Assembly: GCF_002514725.1 (NCBI RefSeq)
Contig: NZ_NTLB01000003.1
Location: 558,001-622,000 of the forward strand
Source: Mangrovitalea sediminis
GTDB taxonomy: Bacteria > Pseudomonadota > Gammaproteobacteria > Pseudomonadales > Oleiphilaceae
Direction of reading: 5' to 3'
Length of the DNA stretch: 64,000 nucleotides
Position numbers and translations under genes: made by a program. How positions within the stretch are numbered: the first letter of the stretch is position 1; the number at the start of each line of letters is the position of its first letter. Positions 26,941 to 34,959 of the stretch are shown here, piece after piece. Below the pieces are notes generated by a model, which searched no databases, was not told where the DNA came from, and saw only the letters and a program-made list of their open reading frames with translations.

Positions 26941-29034
26941 ATGGCTGTAGAGACCCCCAAGCAGGCACCCACCACAGGTGCTATTCAGACTCCTCGTCAC
27001 GATAATGACGACATCCCGGAAAGCGTCAATACGCGCCGAAGCGATAGCGTTAAAACGCGAAGTCGTGAGCGGGAACGCCCCCAAACGTCGACAAAGTCCC
27101 AACCAAATACTGCTTCAACATCAAGAAGGCCGGCTCTTCAGCCAGGTGCTGTTCTTAGTAATCGATATGAGATCCTCGCGCTGCTAGGCAGCGGCGGCAC
27201 CAGCCGAGTCTTCAAGGCGCGGGACCGGCATTTGGAACAGGCTGGAGAGCATGCCTGCGAAGTTGCGCTCAAAGTGCTCAACGAAAGCTATGCCGACGAC
27301 GATGATGCGGTGCGGATGCTGCAGCAGGAAGTCTATAAGAGCCGCCTGCTCTGTCACCCCAATCTGGTTCGAATCTACGATTGCGACAAGTCCGATGGCC
27401 TGTTCTTTGTGGTCATGGAGTTACTTGACGGGGAGACCCTGGATGCGGTGATCAAGCGAGCCAGGCCGCGAGGGCTATCGCCGAAAGCCGCGATCAGCAT
27501 CCTGCGGGATCTCTGCAGTGCTCTGGAGGTAGCTCATGGTGCAGGCTTGATTCATGCAGACCTCAAACCGTCGAACATCATGGTGACCCATGACGGGCAA
27601 GTGAAATTGCTGGATTTCGGCGTGGCGCGCCGGGTTCATAGTCCGCTGTTACCCGGTATGGAGAGTAAAGGCGATGCTGACGAAGTGTTGGGCCTGACAC
27701 CGGCTTATGCCAGTTGTGCGTTGCTGGAGGGGAAGGAACCGACGCCGTCTGACGATGTGTTTGCACTGGCCTGTATCGGGTACGAAATGCTCACCACGCA
27801 ACACCCGTTCAGTCGAAAACCCGCCAATGAAGCACGTTTGGCAGGTTTGCTACCAAAGCGTTGCAATGGGCTGAGCAGGGCACAATGGCGTACGTTACAT
27901 CGAGCCCTGGCGTTTGATCGCGAGGCGGGATTTCAGACGGTGTCGACCTTTATGAAAGCCCTCGCCGGACATCGGTATGGCAAGCGCTATGCTGTCGCCG
28001 CAGTGGTTCTTGCCGCAATTGCTGCGAGTACGGGTTGGGGGTACCTGCAGCACCGGCAACTGACCTCTCTGGCCAGCCAGGATAACGCGCATCGGGCATT
28101 GGTTGAAAAACTGACTGCAGCTTTCGCCCAGGCGCCGCAGAACGATAGTCAGTGGATTTCCAGCGATGCGGTGCAGCAGCTTTCAGCGGTGGAGAAGGCG
28201 GGACTGTTGCGCCTGCAACGCAATGCTTTCGTTAACAACCTCAAGCAGGAGGTGGCAAAGGGTCTGAGTAAACCGGACGGCCAATATGTCGACTTTGTCG
28301 GCCTGCAGTCGCTACTGACCCAGGCCAGGAAACTGTACCCCGACTCGCAGGCCTTGACGGAGACCCAGAGGGATCTGGACCAGCGGCGCTCTGGACTGCT
28401 GAGTGCGTTGACGTTCCAGGCCAACGGCCTGCTGGAACAACAGCGCTATGGTCACGCCAAGGGGGATGACGACGATCTCTACAAAATTGCCAGTCGGCTG
28501 AAGGCTATTCGTCCGGGTTATAGCGTCACAACCAGCGATCGTGCTGTGGCTGCCTACAAGACGTCGGTAGCAAAGGCCATTGACGCCTGGGACCCCTCGT
28601 CATTGCGGAAACTGCTCGATATTGGGCGTCTCTATTTCCCCCAGCTACCGACCTATTTGAAGCTTTTGCAACGGGGAGATGGTTTTATTGCCGCCACCCA
28701 TGCGATGGCGGCCTATGAGCAGGAGGTTGCGACTAACAGCAAGGCGACATTACCGCAAAAGGCCGCTCAGACGTTTTATGGCGGCTACCTGGCTCATCTG
28801 TCTACGGTGCTGGAAACCGCGGACGATGAGCAGAGCCTGAATGAGGTCGAGATGGGGTTGCGTCGAGTGGCCAATCAACTCCCGGCCACCTTCAAGCCGC
28901 TGCTTGATACGCGGCGAAAGCTGGCTAACGCCTATATCCGCGACGCCAACCAACTACTTGAGAAAGGGCAGTACCAGCGCGGAAAGGCATTGATTTCAAA
29001 AGCGAATCGCATTCTGTCGATGCTGGGTAGCTAG
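26941..29034 (+). CDS. ppkA: T6SS Ser/Thr protein kinase PpkA
   Basis: 697 residues. Residues 1-70 are basic and rich in Ser/Thr/Gln and look disordered. The kinase domain (about 75-345) has the glycine loop GSGGTSRVFKA (83-93), VALK with Lys111, LIHADLKPSNI (203-213) and DFG at 225-227. The catalytic loop reads His-Ala-Asp in place of His-Arg-Asp, a non-RD form. A membrane helix follows at about 351-367 and then about 320 residues of mostly helical, presumably periplasmic sequence with no recognised sensor fold. PpkA phosphorylates the FHA protein to start T6SS assembly. It is divergent from the cluster and followed by PAAR after 71 bp. Confidence 0.93.
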   Translation: MAVETPKQAPTTGAIQTPRHDNDDIPESVNTRRSDSVKTRSRERERPQTSTKSQPNTASTSRRPALQPGAVLSNRYEILALLGSGGTSRVFKARDRHLEQAGEHACEVALKVLNESYADDDDAVRMLQQEVYKSRLLCHPNLVRIYDCDKSDGLFFVVMELLDGETLDAVIKRARPRGLSPKAAISILRDLCSALEVAHGAGLIHADLKPSNIMVTHDGQVKLLDFGVARRVHSPLLPGMESKGDADEVLGLTPAYASCALLEGKEPTPSDDVFALACIGYEMLTTQHPFSRKPANEARLAGLLPKRCNGLSRAQWRTLHRALAFDREAGFQTVSTFMKALAGHRYGKRYAVAAVVLAAIAASTGWGYLQHRQLTSLASQDNAHRALVEKLTAAFAQAPQNDSQWISSDAVQQLSAVEKAGLLRLQRNAFVNNLKQEVAKGLSKPDGQYVDFVGLQSLLTQARKLYPDSQALTETQRDLDQRRSGLLSALTFQANGLLEQQRYGHAKGDDDDLYKIASRLKAIRPGYSVTTSDRAVAAYKTSVAKAIDAWDPSSLRKLLDIGRLYFPQLPTYLKLLQRGDGFIAATHAMAAYEQEVATNSKATLPQKAAQTFYGGYLAHLSTVLETADDEQSLNEVEMGLRRVANQLPATFKPLLDTRRKLANAYIRDANQLLEKGQYQRGKALISKANRILSMLGS

Positions 29035-29105
29035 GGGCTTCACGACGCGGGACATTTCCTGCCGTCACTGCATATCCGATTCGACAACAGAAAGGAGTGA
29101 TAACG

Positions 29106-29396
29106 ATGGGCAAGCCAGCGGCGGTATTGGGCAGCTTTCACGTCTGCCCCAAGGTGAATCCAGGACCCACGCCTCATGTTGGAGGGCCAGTGGCGGAAGG
29201 TTCGCCAAATGTCCTGATCGGCGGGCGACCTGCGGCCCGTGTTGGCGACAAGCTGATTTGTGTCGGCCCACCGGATACGATTGCAGAAGGCTCTGCGGCG
29301 GTGTTGATCAACGGCAAGCCTGCTGCACGGATGGGGGATGGCACCGAGCATGGCGGCCGCATTGCCGTTGGGGACATGACCGTCGTTATCGGTTGA
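29106..29396 (+). CDS. PAAR-domain spike-tip protein
   Basis: 96 residues made only of a PAAR domain: three repeats PNVLIGGRPAARVGD, AAVLINGKPAARMGD and GGRIAVGDMTVVIG, with conserved His and Cys (SFHVCPKV, KLICVG, EHGG) for zinc. The start at 29106 has AAGGAG about 8 nt upstream; a GTG at 29097 is less likely. PAAR proteins sharpen the VgrG tip and can carry effectors. As the Rhs protein at 1-3271 has no PAAR of its own, this orphan PAAR is the obvious candidate tip for the VgrG of this cluster, although encoded 22 kb away. Confidence 0.95.
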   Translation: MGKPAAVLGSFHVCPKVNPGPTPHVGGPVAEGSPNVLIGGRPAARVGDKLICVGPPDTIAEGSAAVLINGKPAARMGDGTEHGGRIAVGDMTVVIG

Positions 29397-29404
29397 GTGG
29401 CCTG

Positions 29405-30430
29405 TTACCGGTGAAGCACGGCCTGTATCAGTTCCGGCCCCGTCATCTTGGGTGATCCTTTCCCTTGGCTTTCGGCTGCTTTGATCAGGGAAACAATACG
29501 TTCGTTGACCGGAGCCCGCAGATGATGGCTGGCCGCTAAGCGAACAATCTCGCCATTCAGGAAATCGATTTCGGTGGTGCGGCGGTTATGCAGGTCGTCG
29601 GCCATTGAAGATCGGGCATCCGGGTCGATTTTCAGCATGGCGCTGGCAATCCTTCGAAACAGCGGCGTTGGTAGCGATAGCACCGTCGGCACCAACGCGG
29701 GCAACACTTTCCCCGTTCTGGCTGGCTTGATATGCGCCTGATGCAAGATCTGCAGTGCTTCGCGGATGCTGGCGGCCAAAACCCGCCGATAGTTCCTGTC
29801 TGCCAGTTCTTCCGCCAATGGGATTCCGGCGAGCGCATTGACGGCATTGTTCAGGTTCATCAACAGCTTGCCCCATAACACAGGGGTGATGTCCGGATAG
29901 AGCAGCGGGGGAAGTTTGGCGGCTGACAGCCTTTCGATCAGCTTTGCTGCACCGGCACTTTCTTCCAGTGCGAGGTGCCCCTCGGTGGCACAATGGAAGC
30001 GTCCTTGCCCCTGGGCGATGACGTTGAAGGGGACCATGCCCTGCAGGACTTCGTGGCCAGGAAGGTGTTCACGCAGGAGTGCACTGTTACCGATGCCGTT
30101 TTGAAAACTGACCACCAGCGCATCGGTGTCGGCATGGGCCGCTATGGCGTTTGCGGCGTCTACGGTGTTGCCGCTCTTGACGGTAACGAGAATGACATTC
30201 TGACCGGCCAAGGCCTCAGGTTCCAAAGCGATGGTGAGTGCCTGTGCATCGACGTGCTGGTTCCGCCCCTGCCAATCGGTCAGTGTCAGGCCGGACGCCT
30301 GTATTTGATCATGGATGCGGGGACGGGCGATCAGCGTGACCGGTGCACCGGCCGCTGCGAGACAGCCGCCGATGTAGCAACCGATCACTCCGGCGCCGAA
30401 GATGGCAATGCGTGGTGCCTGCTCTGACAT
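29405..30430 (-). CDS. panE: 2-dehydropantoate 2-reductase
   Basis: 341 residues, ApbA/PanE family. An N-terminal Rossmann motif IAIFGAGVIGCYIGG (8-22) binds NADPH, ILVTVKSGNT follows near 80, and the C-terminal helical domain contains WGKLLMNLNNAVNALAG (with the conserved Lys and Asn) and RTTEIDFLNGEIV. It reduces ketopantoate to pantoate in pantothenate and CoA synthesis. It converges on the PAAR gene (8 bp apart) but has no T6SS role that I know of; panB lies at 54.8 kb, not linked. Slightly longer than E. coli PanE, as in PanE2-type paralogues, so substrate is not certain. Confidence 0.88.
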   Translation of the reverse strand: MSEQAPRIAIFGAGVIGCYIGGCLAAAGAPVTLIARPRIHDQIQASGLTLTDWQGRNQHVDAQALTIALEPEALAGQNVILVTVKSGNTVDAANAIAAHADTDALVVSFQNGIGNSALLREHLPGHEVLQGMVPFNVIAQGQGRFHCATEGHLALEESAGAAKLIERLSAAKLPPLLYPDITPVLWGKLLMNLNNAVNALAGIPLAEELADRNYRRVLAASIREALQILHQAHIKPARTGKVLPALVPTVLSLPTPLFRRIASAMLKIDPDARSSMADDLHNRRTTEIDFLNGEIVRLAASHHLRAPVNERIVSLIKAAESQGKGSPKMTGPELIQAVLHR

Positions 30431-30734
30431 TGTTGTTCCTTAATCCTGATTCCCTGGCGTCAAAAGCGTAGCGGATAAAACGGATCGGTACACTGTTTAC
30501 GCTGCACGGTATTTGACGGCGGAATCTGAGACAATTTCGTTTTACGCACTAAAATGATTCATAAGGAATTTCTGTACCCTCATCCAAAACCTGTCTGATG
30601 CCTTTTGCTGGGAGTCGTCAAGGCTGGAGATAGGTTGTCGGAAAATGGCGTGAAGTGTCGATCATGGGGCGTGCCCGGTATCGATCTCGTCAGAAGTTCT
30701 TTCTCCTTTAATGTCTTCCTGAACAGGTTAGAGT
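30431..30734. other. Intergenic region between divergent panE and binding-protein gene
   Basis: 304 bp that should hold both divergent promoters. It includes an AT-rich stretch around 30535-30570. I see no RNA gene, repeat or clear operator. Confidence 0.3.
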
Positions 30735-31586
30735 ATGGGTTCCATCCGCATAATGGCCTGGATCTTTTGCGCGATATTCGTGTCGTGCCAAGCCATTGCG
30801 GAACCGCTGCATGTTGTTTACCCGCGGGTTATGTCCAATGGTAAGGATGCGTTTGGTTATCGGGTGCTCAAGCTGGCTTTGGATGAGTCAGGTGTCGATT
30901 ATCGTCTGTCGCTGACCGAAGCTGTCATGAACCATGATCGGGCGCGGGAGATGGTCAAGAGTGGTCGCGCCAGTGTCTTCGACTTCGGTACCAGTCCGGC
31001 ATACGAGAAGGAGCTTCTGCCGATCTACTTCCCGATTGACCGGGGCTTGAACGGGTGGCGGTTGTTTGTCATCAAGAGGGAGCGACAGAAAGACTTCGAC
31101 AAGATAAAGACGCTTGCGGATCTTCGGAAGATGACGGCCGGGCAGGGCCCCTGGGCAGACCGGGCGGTGCTCAAGGCTTCGGGCATTGGTGTGATCACGG
31201 CACCGTTCTCCAGCCTGTTTAAAATGGTGCAGGCGGGGCGTTTCGATTTTTTCCCGCTAGGCGTAAACGAGGTCTACAGCCTGCTGGATCTGCATCTCGC
31301 GGAGTCTCCTGATCTGATGGTGGAGAAGCATATCGTCCTGATCTATCCCTTCGGTCGCCTTTTCTTTGTGGAGAAGGGTAATCAGCGCCTCCACGATATT
31401 ATCCAAAGAGGACTGGAAAGAGCCTGGACCGACGGCTCCTTCCTGAGACTTTTCAACAACGATCCCGCCTTCCGCCAAGCGCTGCAGGATGCCAATTTAC
31501 GTGACCGTATACAGATACGCATTCCCAATCCCTACTTGACCGACCGCTTCCGCCAAATTCCAAAGGAATATTTCTTTTCGGAGTAG
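30735..31586 (+). CDS. Periplasmic substrate-binding-like protein
   Basis: 283 residues with a cleavable signal peptide (IMAWIFCAIFVSCQAIA, cut near residue 22). The mature protein has the order of a bacterial family 3 binding fold: LHVVYPRV, YRVLKLALDESGVDYRLSL, MVKSGRASVFDFG, RLFVIKRERQKDFDKIKTLADLR and VQAGRFDFFPLGVNEVYSLL. No transporter or sensor gene lies beside it, so it may be an orphan binding protein or a signalling partner. It may start at 30735 or at the Met codon at 30753. It is the last typical chromosomal gene before the AT-richer cassette-like region. Confidence 0.75.
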   Translation: MGSIRIMAWIFCAIFVSCQAIAEPLHVVYPRVMSNGKDAFGYRVLKLALDESGVDYRLSLTEAVMNHDRAREMVKSGRASVFDFGTSPAYEKELLPIYFPIDRGLNGWRLFVIKRERQKDFDKIKTLADLRKMTAGQGPWADRAVLKASGIGVITAPFSSLFKMVQAGRFDFFPLGVNEVYSLLDLHLAESPDLMVEKHIVLIYPFGRLFFVEKGNQRLHDIIQRGLERAWTDGSFLRLFNNDPAFRQALQDANLRDRIQIRIPNPYLTDRFRQIPKEYFFSE

Positions 31587-31927
31587 GGGCTCCTGGTTTT
31601 GGTTATATAGCCGTGTGCAAACAATGGATGATGTTTGGCGGCCAGTTTTCATTCTGAGCCGCCTCCAGGGGAAGACCCCATTCGGGCCTTATACCTGACA
31701 TTTTTCCGGTATTGAGGCAATAGCGTTGCTCTGTGCAGAAGTTCGCGTTTGCCACATAAGTTTGCGCATTCTTTGCGGGTCCGTATATCGCGCCCTTGGT
31801 TTTGCTGTATTGTTAGCTAGTAGATTGAACAAATAGAAAAAATACTGAAGGCAGGACAAGATGGGAACGCAATAACACGGACCGTCGGGTCCGGTTTATT
31901 GCTCTGATATGTATCTGAGGAGAGTAA
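31587..31927. other. Left boundary of the cassette-like region
   Basis: 341 bp without a gene. It holds a half copy of the local palindromic repeat (GCGGGTCCGTATAT, 31775-31788), a GTTAGCT that loosely resembles an integron core site (31812-31818), and the complete palindrome at 31869-31902. A ribosome-binding site GAGGAGAG stands just before the next ATG. It may be the recombination boundary of the array; I find no clear attI. Confidence 0.35.
31869..31902. repeat. Palindromic repeat, copy 1
   Basis: 34 bp with arms GCAATAA/TTATTGC and CGGACC/GGTCCG around the loop GTC. It belongs with the copies at 33011-33040 and 34908-34937 by the pattern AATA-n-CGGACC-nnn-GGTCCG-n-TATT. It could act as a bidirectional terminator or be the folded core of a recombination site. 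Confidence 0.7.
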
Positions 31928-32497
31928 ATGAGAATCGGAAAATTAATAATTATATCGTGTTCGCTTTTTTTGTTTGGTTGCTCCGCTGCATTGGTTCCTT
32001 ACACAAATGACCCAGAGACAAAAATTGATGATGCCTATCGACTTATTCAGGACGGTCGTGCGCTTCCAGCAGAGAAACTGGCAAGGGAAGCAGTAGCGGC
32101 TTTCCAGCAGAAGGGTGATTACGAGGGAATGGGTCATGCCTATACCGTTCTGGGTGTTCTGTACAGTAGTTCAGCGTACCGGGCAGCCAAGAAATTTTAT
32201 CAAGATAATGGCACATATGATCCAACGTATGAAAAATCAATTAGCTTTCATAAAAAGGCAATGGATTCATTGCGTAAAGCCGGTGACTATTGGGGAGTAG
32301 CAAATTCTTGGGTTGGCGTTGGCGACGGCTACACCAATGAAGGAAAGCCCCAAAAGGCCTGTGATGCCTATAGCGAGGCTTTAAAAACATTTGAAGATCC
32401 TAACGCAAAGAACGTGGGTTATATGTACAGTTGGAATCAAAAATACCCTTCCTACAAGGCTATGCTAGAGGCACTTGTTAAAAAGTCTTGTGGTTAG
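31928..32497 (+). CDS. TPR-like lipoprotein in cassette-like region
   Basis: 189 residues. A lipoprotein signal IGKLIIISCSLFLFGCSA puts the lipidated Cys at about 18. The rest is helical in TPR spacing: DAYRLIQDGRALPAEKLAREAVAAF, AYTVLGVLYSSSAYRAAKKFY and ANSWVGVGDGYTNEGKPQKACDAYSEAL. Codon use is clearly more AT-rich than in the T6SS genes. It is the first gene of a same-strand series with attC-like spacers, so it may be a gene cassette. Function unknown; TPR lipoproteins usually mediate protein contacts at the envelope. Confidence 0.75.
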   Translation: MRIGKLIIISCSLFLFGCSAALVPYTNDPETKIDDAYRLIQDGRALPAEKLAREAVAAFQQKGDYEGMGHAYTVLGVLYSSSAYRAAKKFYQDNGTYDPTYEKSISFHKKAMDSLRKAGDYWGVANSWVGVGDGYTNEGKPQKACDAYSEALKTFEDPNAKNVGYMYSWNQKYPSYKAMLEALVKKSCG

Positions 32498-32524
32498 GGA
32501 AATGGCGCACCGAACGAAAAATAG

Positions 32525-32607
32525 CATTACAAATTGATGCAGTTCGTTCTGGGCCTATGGCCCTTCACCGGACGCACTAAAGTGCACCGCTGATCAATGC
32601 GTTATGT
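32525..32607 (+). other. attC-like integron recombination site 1
   Basis: 83 bp. The outer arms CATTACAAATTGATGCAG and CGCTGATCAATGCGTTATG can pair, with an unpaired base in the left arm, as attC sites do. The core site is GTTATGT at 32601-32607. The 3' half (CCTTCACCGGACGCACTA, then GCTGATCAATGCGT) is closely shared with the site at 36614-36688, and GCAGTTCGTTCTGG (32539-32552) recurs at 35524-35537. An inner hairpin GGGCC-TAT-GGCCC is present. Confidence 0.72.
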
Positions 32608-32624
32608 TTAAGGCAGGTGAGCCC

Positions 32625-33005
32625 ATGCCCCAGACAAGGCAATCCATCCCTTCCAGCAAAGACTGGCACGATGAAGTGCTCGCTCAGGTCCGCGCCTTGA
32701 TCGCAGAGGCCGACCCTCAGGCTGTCGAGGAGCGGAAATGGAAAAAGCCGTCGAACCCCGCGGGTGTCCCCGTCTGGTCAGACCACGGCATTATCTGCAC
32801 CGGTGAGACCTACAAGGACAAGATCAAGCTGACCTTTGCCAAGGGCGCTGCACTGAAAGATCCGCAACGGCTTTTCAATGCCAGCCTGGATGGGAATGTT
32901 CGCCGTGCGATCGACCTGAAGCGGGGTGATGATCTAGATCCGCAGGCGTTTAAGGATCTCGTGCGCGCAGCAGCAGCCCTGAACCGGAAGACTATCGAGG
33001 GCTAA
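32625..33005 (+). CDS. DUF1801-family protein (cassette)
   Basis: 126 residues. The pattern WHDEVLAQVRALIAEADP, EERKWKKPSNPAGVPVWSDHGIICTGETYKDKIKLTF and FNASLDGNVRRAIDLKRGDDLD is that of the DUF1801/YdhG-like fold. Function of the family is poorly known (YdhG of Bacillus is proposed to be an iron chaperone). The start at 32625 has AGGTGA 5 nt upstream; the ATG at 32604 lies inside the attC core and is unlikely. It directly follows the attC-like site, as a cassette gene should, and is followed by a palindromic repeat 6 bp after its stop. Confidence 0.82.
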   Translation: MPQTRQSIPSSKDWHDEVLAQVRALIAEADPQAVEERKWKKPSNPAGVPVWSDHGIICTGETYKDKIKLTFAKGAALKDPQRLFNASLDGNVRRAIDLKRGDDLDPQAFKDLVRAAAALNRKTIEG

Positions 33006-33010
33006 AAAGG

Positions 33011-33040
33011 AATATACGGACCGCAGGGTCCGCTCTATTG
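33011..33040. repeat. Palindromic repeat, copy 2
   Basis: 30 bp with arms AATATACGGACC and GGTCCGCTCTATT around GCAG. It matches the reverse complement of the copy at 34908-34937 at 29 of 30 positions. It begins 6 bp after the stop of the DUF1801 gene. Confidence 0.75.
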
Positions 33041-33157
33041 CACTTTTAAATGCGGTCGAGCACGCGACATGGAAGACTACGAAATTTGGGCTGAAGATGA
33101 GGCCTGTTACCTTTGGCGCTATACGTCGCTAAACCCATGCACCTTGGAATCATGGTC

Positions 33158-33601
33158 ATGACTGAAGACAGAACACTGCGCACCTCAAGAACATTGCCGT
33201 TCTCTCCCAAAGAAATTTTTGGCGCTTTTGCGTCGCCTGACATGCTGGCAGCGTGGTGGGGACCCGAAGGATTTACCAATACCTTCGACGTTTTTGAGTT
33301 TTCTGTGGGTGGTCGCTGGAAGTTCGTGATGCACGGCCCTGACGGAAAGAGCTATCTCAATGAGAGCTTCTTCGAGGAACTGGTGCCTGATGCCAAAATA
33401 GTCATCCACCATGATTGTCCTCCCAACTTTAAACTTACCGTACAACTCTCTCCCGTCAGCGAAGGTACACTCCTGGCGTGGGAGCAGGTTTTTGAAGACT
33501 CTGGAACAGCGCAAGCCGTCAAGCAGCGGGCTGGCTCCGCAAACGAGCAGAACATTGACCGTCTTACACGTGTGCTCAGAGAAGCTGCGAGTGTCGCATA
33601 A
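33158..33601 (+). CDS. SRPBCC/AHSA1-like protein (cassette)
   Basis: 147 residues from MTEDRTLRTSRTL. SPKEIFGAFASPDMLAAWWGPEGFTNTF, FSVGGRWKFVMHGPDGKSYLNE and LLAWEQVFEDS are typical of the START-like ligand-binding fold of the Aha1-type family. No catalytic function can be assigned. The start is uncertain: ATGs at 33113, 33137 and 33152 are in frame, but the family usually begins close to TEDRTLRTSR. Together with DUF1801 it is a frequent passenger of gene-cassette arrays (general knowledge). The stop codon lies in GCATAACCG, similar to the left end of the attC-like site at 36614. Confidence 0.8.
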   Translation: MTEDRTLRTSRTLPFSPKEIFGAFASPDMLAAWWGPEGFTNTFDVFEFSVGGRWKFVMHGPDGKSYLNESFFEELVPDAKIVIHHDCPPNFKLTVQLSPVSEGTLLAWEQVFEDSGTAQAVKQRAGSANEQNIDRLTRVLREAASVA

Positions 33602-33678
33602 CCGTGCTTTGCTAAGGACAAATTCATGCTGCACTTCGGTTTGTGTCAGCATGTGTGGCTACATTTCGGGAGGTGACT

Positions 33679-34467
33679 TTGCAGGGAGCGAGGAAATTTG
33701 AAGATTGCGTAACGGCGCGGCCAAAACCCAAAGGCATTGATGTCCTGTGCGGCTTAAAGCACTTTGCAATAATTACGTATGCTGTTCCCGTCGACAGATT
33801 CAGCGGAATTTTCCCAGATAGGTTCCAGTTAGATACTCTTCAAATTAACGGACAAACGCTGGGGCTGATCTCGGTTGTGCCATTTATCGATGTCGATTTT
33901 ACTTCGGCAGTTTTTCCGTTCCCAAAGTTCACGATGGGCCAAACCAACTATCGCATATACATCATCGATAAGAAGACAGGAGAGCGATGTGTGTGGTTTC
34001 TTGGTACCACACTCGATTCCTGGACGCTGATGGTTCCTAGATACTTGTGGAATCTTCCCTGGCATGCTGGAAAGGTAAGGTTCGACTGCAGTCTTAACCC
34101 GTCCTCCGGTTTGTATGAAAAGTATGAGATGACCACCGAGTCAAACTGGGCAGAAGCCGCGGTTGAACTGTGTCAGTCAGAAGAAGACACTTTTTATTTT
34201 CCGGGATTTCCTGATGCAGAGTCAGCTCTTGTTTATCTGACTCACCCTCTTGCGGGCTATTATTATCGTAGAGATGGCAAGCTCGGTACCTACAGGGTTT
34301 GGCACAAGGAATTACAGGTAAAGCCGGCAACGCTCAAGTCAGCAAGGTTTCGACTTTTATCCCAACTTGGAATCGTTTCAGGCCCGGAACAACTCCGCCC
34401 GTATAGTGTGCTTATCGAGCCTTTGAATGAATTTACGATTTATTTGCCGCCAACCGTGATCGGCTGA
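33679..34467 (+). CDS. DUF2071-like protein (cassette)
   Basis: About 262 residues. CGLKHFAIITYAVPVDRF, LGLISVVPFIDVDFTSAVFPFP, QTNYRIYIIDKKTGERCVWFLGTTLDSW and the Tyr-rich end fit the DUF2071/YqjF group, related in fold to acetoacetate decarboxylase; enzymatic role unknown. The start is inferred as TTG at 33679 because GGGAGG stands 5 nt upstream; an in-frame GTG at 33643 lies inside a 7-bp-stem hairpin (CATGCTG/CAGCATG) that seems to belong to the spacer. AT-rich codon use. The next gene starts 26 bp later, so both may share one cassette. Confidence 0.68.
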   Translation: MQGARKFEDCVTARPKPKGIDVLCGLKHFAIITYAVPVDRFSGIFPDRFQLDTLQINGQTLGLISVVPFIDVDFTSAVFPFPKFTMGQTNYRIYIIDKKTGERCVWFLGTTLDSWTLMVPRYLWNLPWHAGKVRFDCSLNPSSGLYEKYEMTTESNWAEAAVELCQSEEDTFYFPGFPDAESALVYLTHPLAGYYYRRDGKLGTYRVWHKELQVKPATLKSARFRLLSQLGIVSGPEQLRPYSVLIEPLNEFTIYLPPTVIG

Positions 34468-34492
34468 ATATTAAACAAGTCGCGTCACGGGG

Positions 34493-34903
34493 ATGGCCAT
34501 AAAATGGCTACTTTTTGTGGATAAGACCAGCGAAGAAATGACCACTCGCTATCTCCGAACCAGTTTGGCAACGGAGTTCAAAGAAGGTAGAACGCTGGTT
34601 GAGCGTGTTATTGGCTCAATGTGCTTCTTTGTACCCAAGGCCAATCCCGGATATGAAGATAGGCTGCACTTGGTGAGCGAGTGGGTCGTGGAGTTCGATA
34701 AGAATGGCTTGCCCGGCCGAGAAATCGGGTTAGATCAACATGGCGGAGTAGTTCTTGCCGGACCCAATCAGGAAGATTACGGGTTCTGGTTAGATACCAA
34801 CATGACGTATCAAGACTTCACTGGTGAATCGGTGTCGGCTGAAACATTTGAGGCTTTGTGGGTCAAGAGTGAGGCATACCGTAATGCTTGCGGTCGCGCC
34901 TAA
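34493..34903 (+). CDS. Hypothetical protein (cassette)
   Basis: 136 residues that I do not recognise. It looks soluble, with an acidic C-terminal half: VSEWVVEFDKNGLPGREIGLD, GGVVLAGPNQEDYGFW and VSAETFEALWVKSEAYRNA. No signal peptide, membrane helix or catalytic motif. The ATG at 34493 has only CGGGG as a ribosome-binding site. It follows the DUF2071-like gene by 26 bp and ends 4 bp before the third palindromic repeat. Confidence 0.62.
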   Translation: MAIKWLLFVDKTSEEMTTRYLRTSLATEFKEGRTLVERVIGSMCFFVPKANPGYEDRLHLVSEWVVEFDKNGLPGREIGLDQHGGVVLAGPNQEDYGFWLDTNMTYQDFTGESVSAETFEALWVKSEAYRNACGRA

Positions 34904-34907
34904 AAAA

Positions 34908-34937
34908 CAATAGAGCGGATCCTGCGGTCCGTATATT
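34908..34937. repeat. Palindromic repeat, copy 3 (inverted)
   Basis: 30 bp, CAATAGAGCGGATCC followed by TGCGGTCCGTATATT; in reverse complement it differs from the copy at 33011-33040 at one base. It lies right after a stop codon. A GGCTAAC further on (34942-34948) resembles a left-end integron core sequence. Confidence 0.75.
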
Positions 34938-34959
34938 ACAGGGCTAACCTTTGAATGAT

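Noticed and set aside
33011-34937. Palindromic repeats considered as a CRISPR array
   Set aside because: Only three widely spaced copies in mixed orientation, with genes between them and no cas genes.
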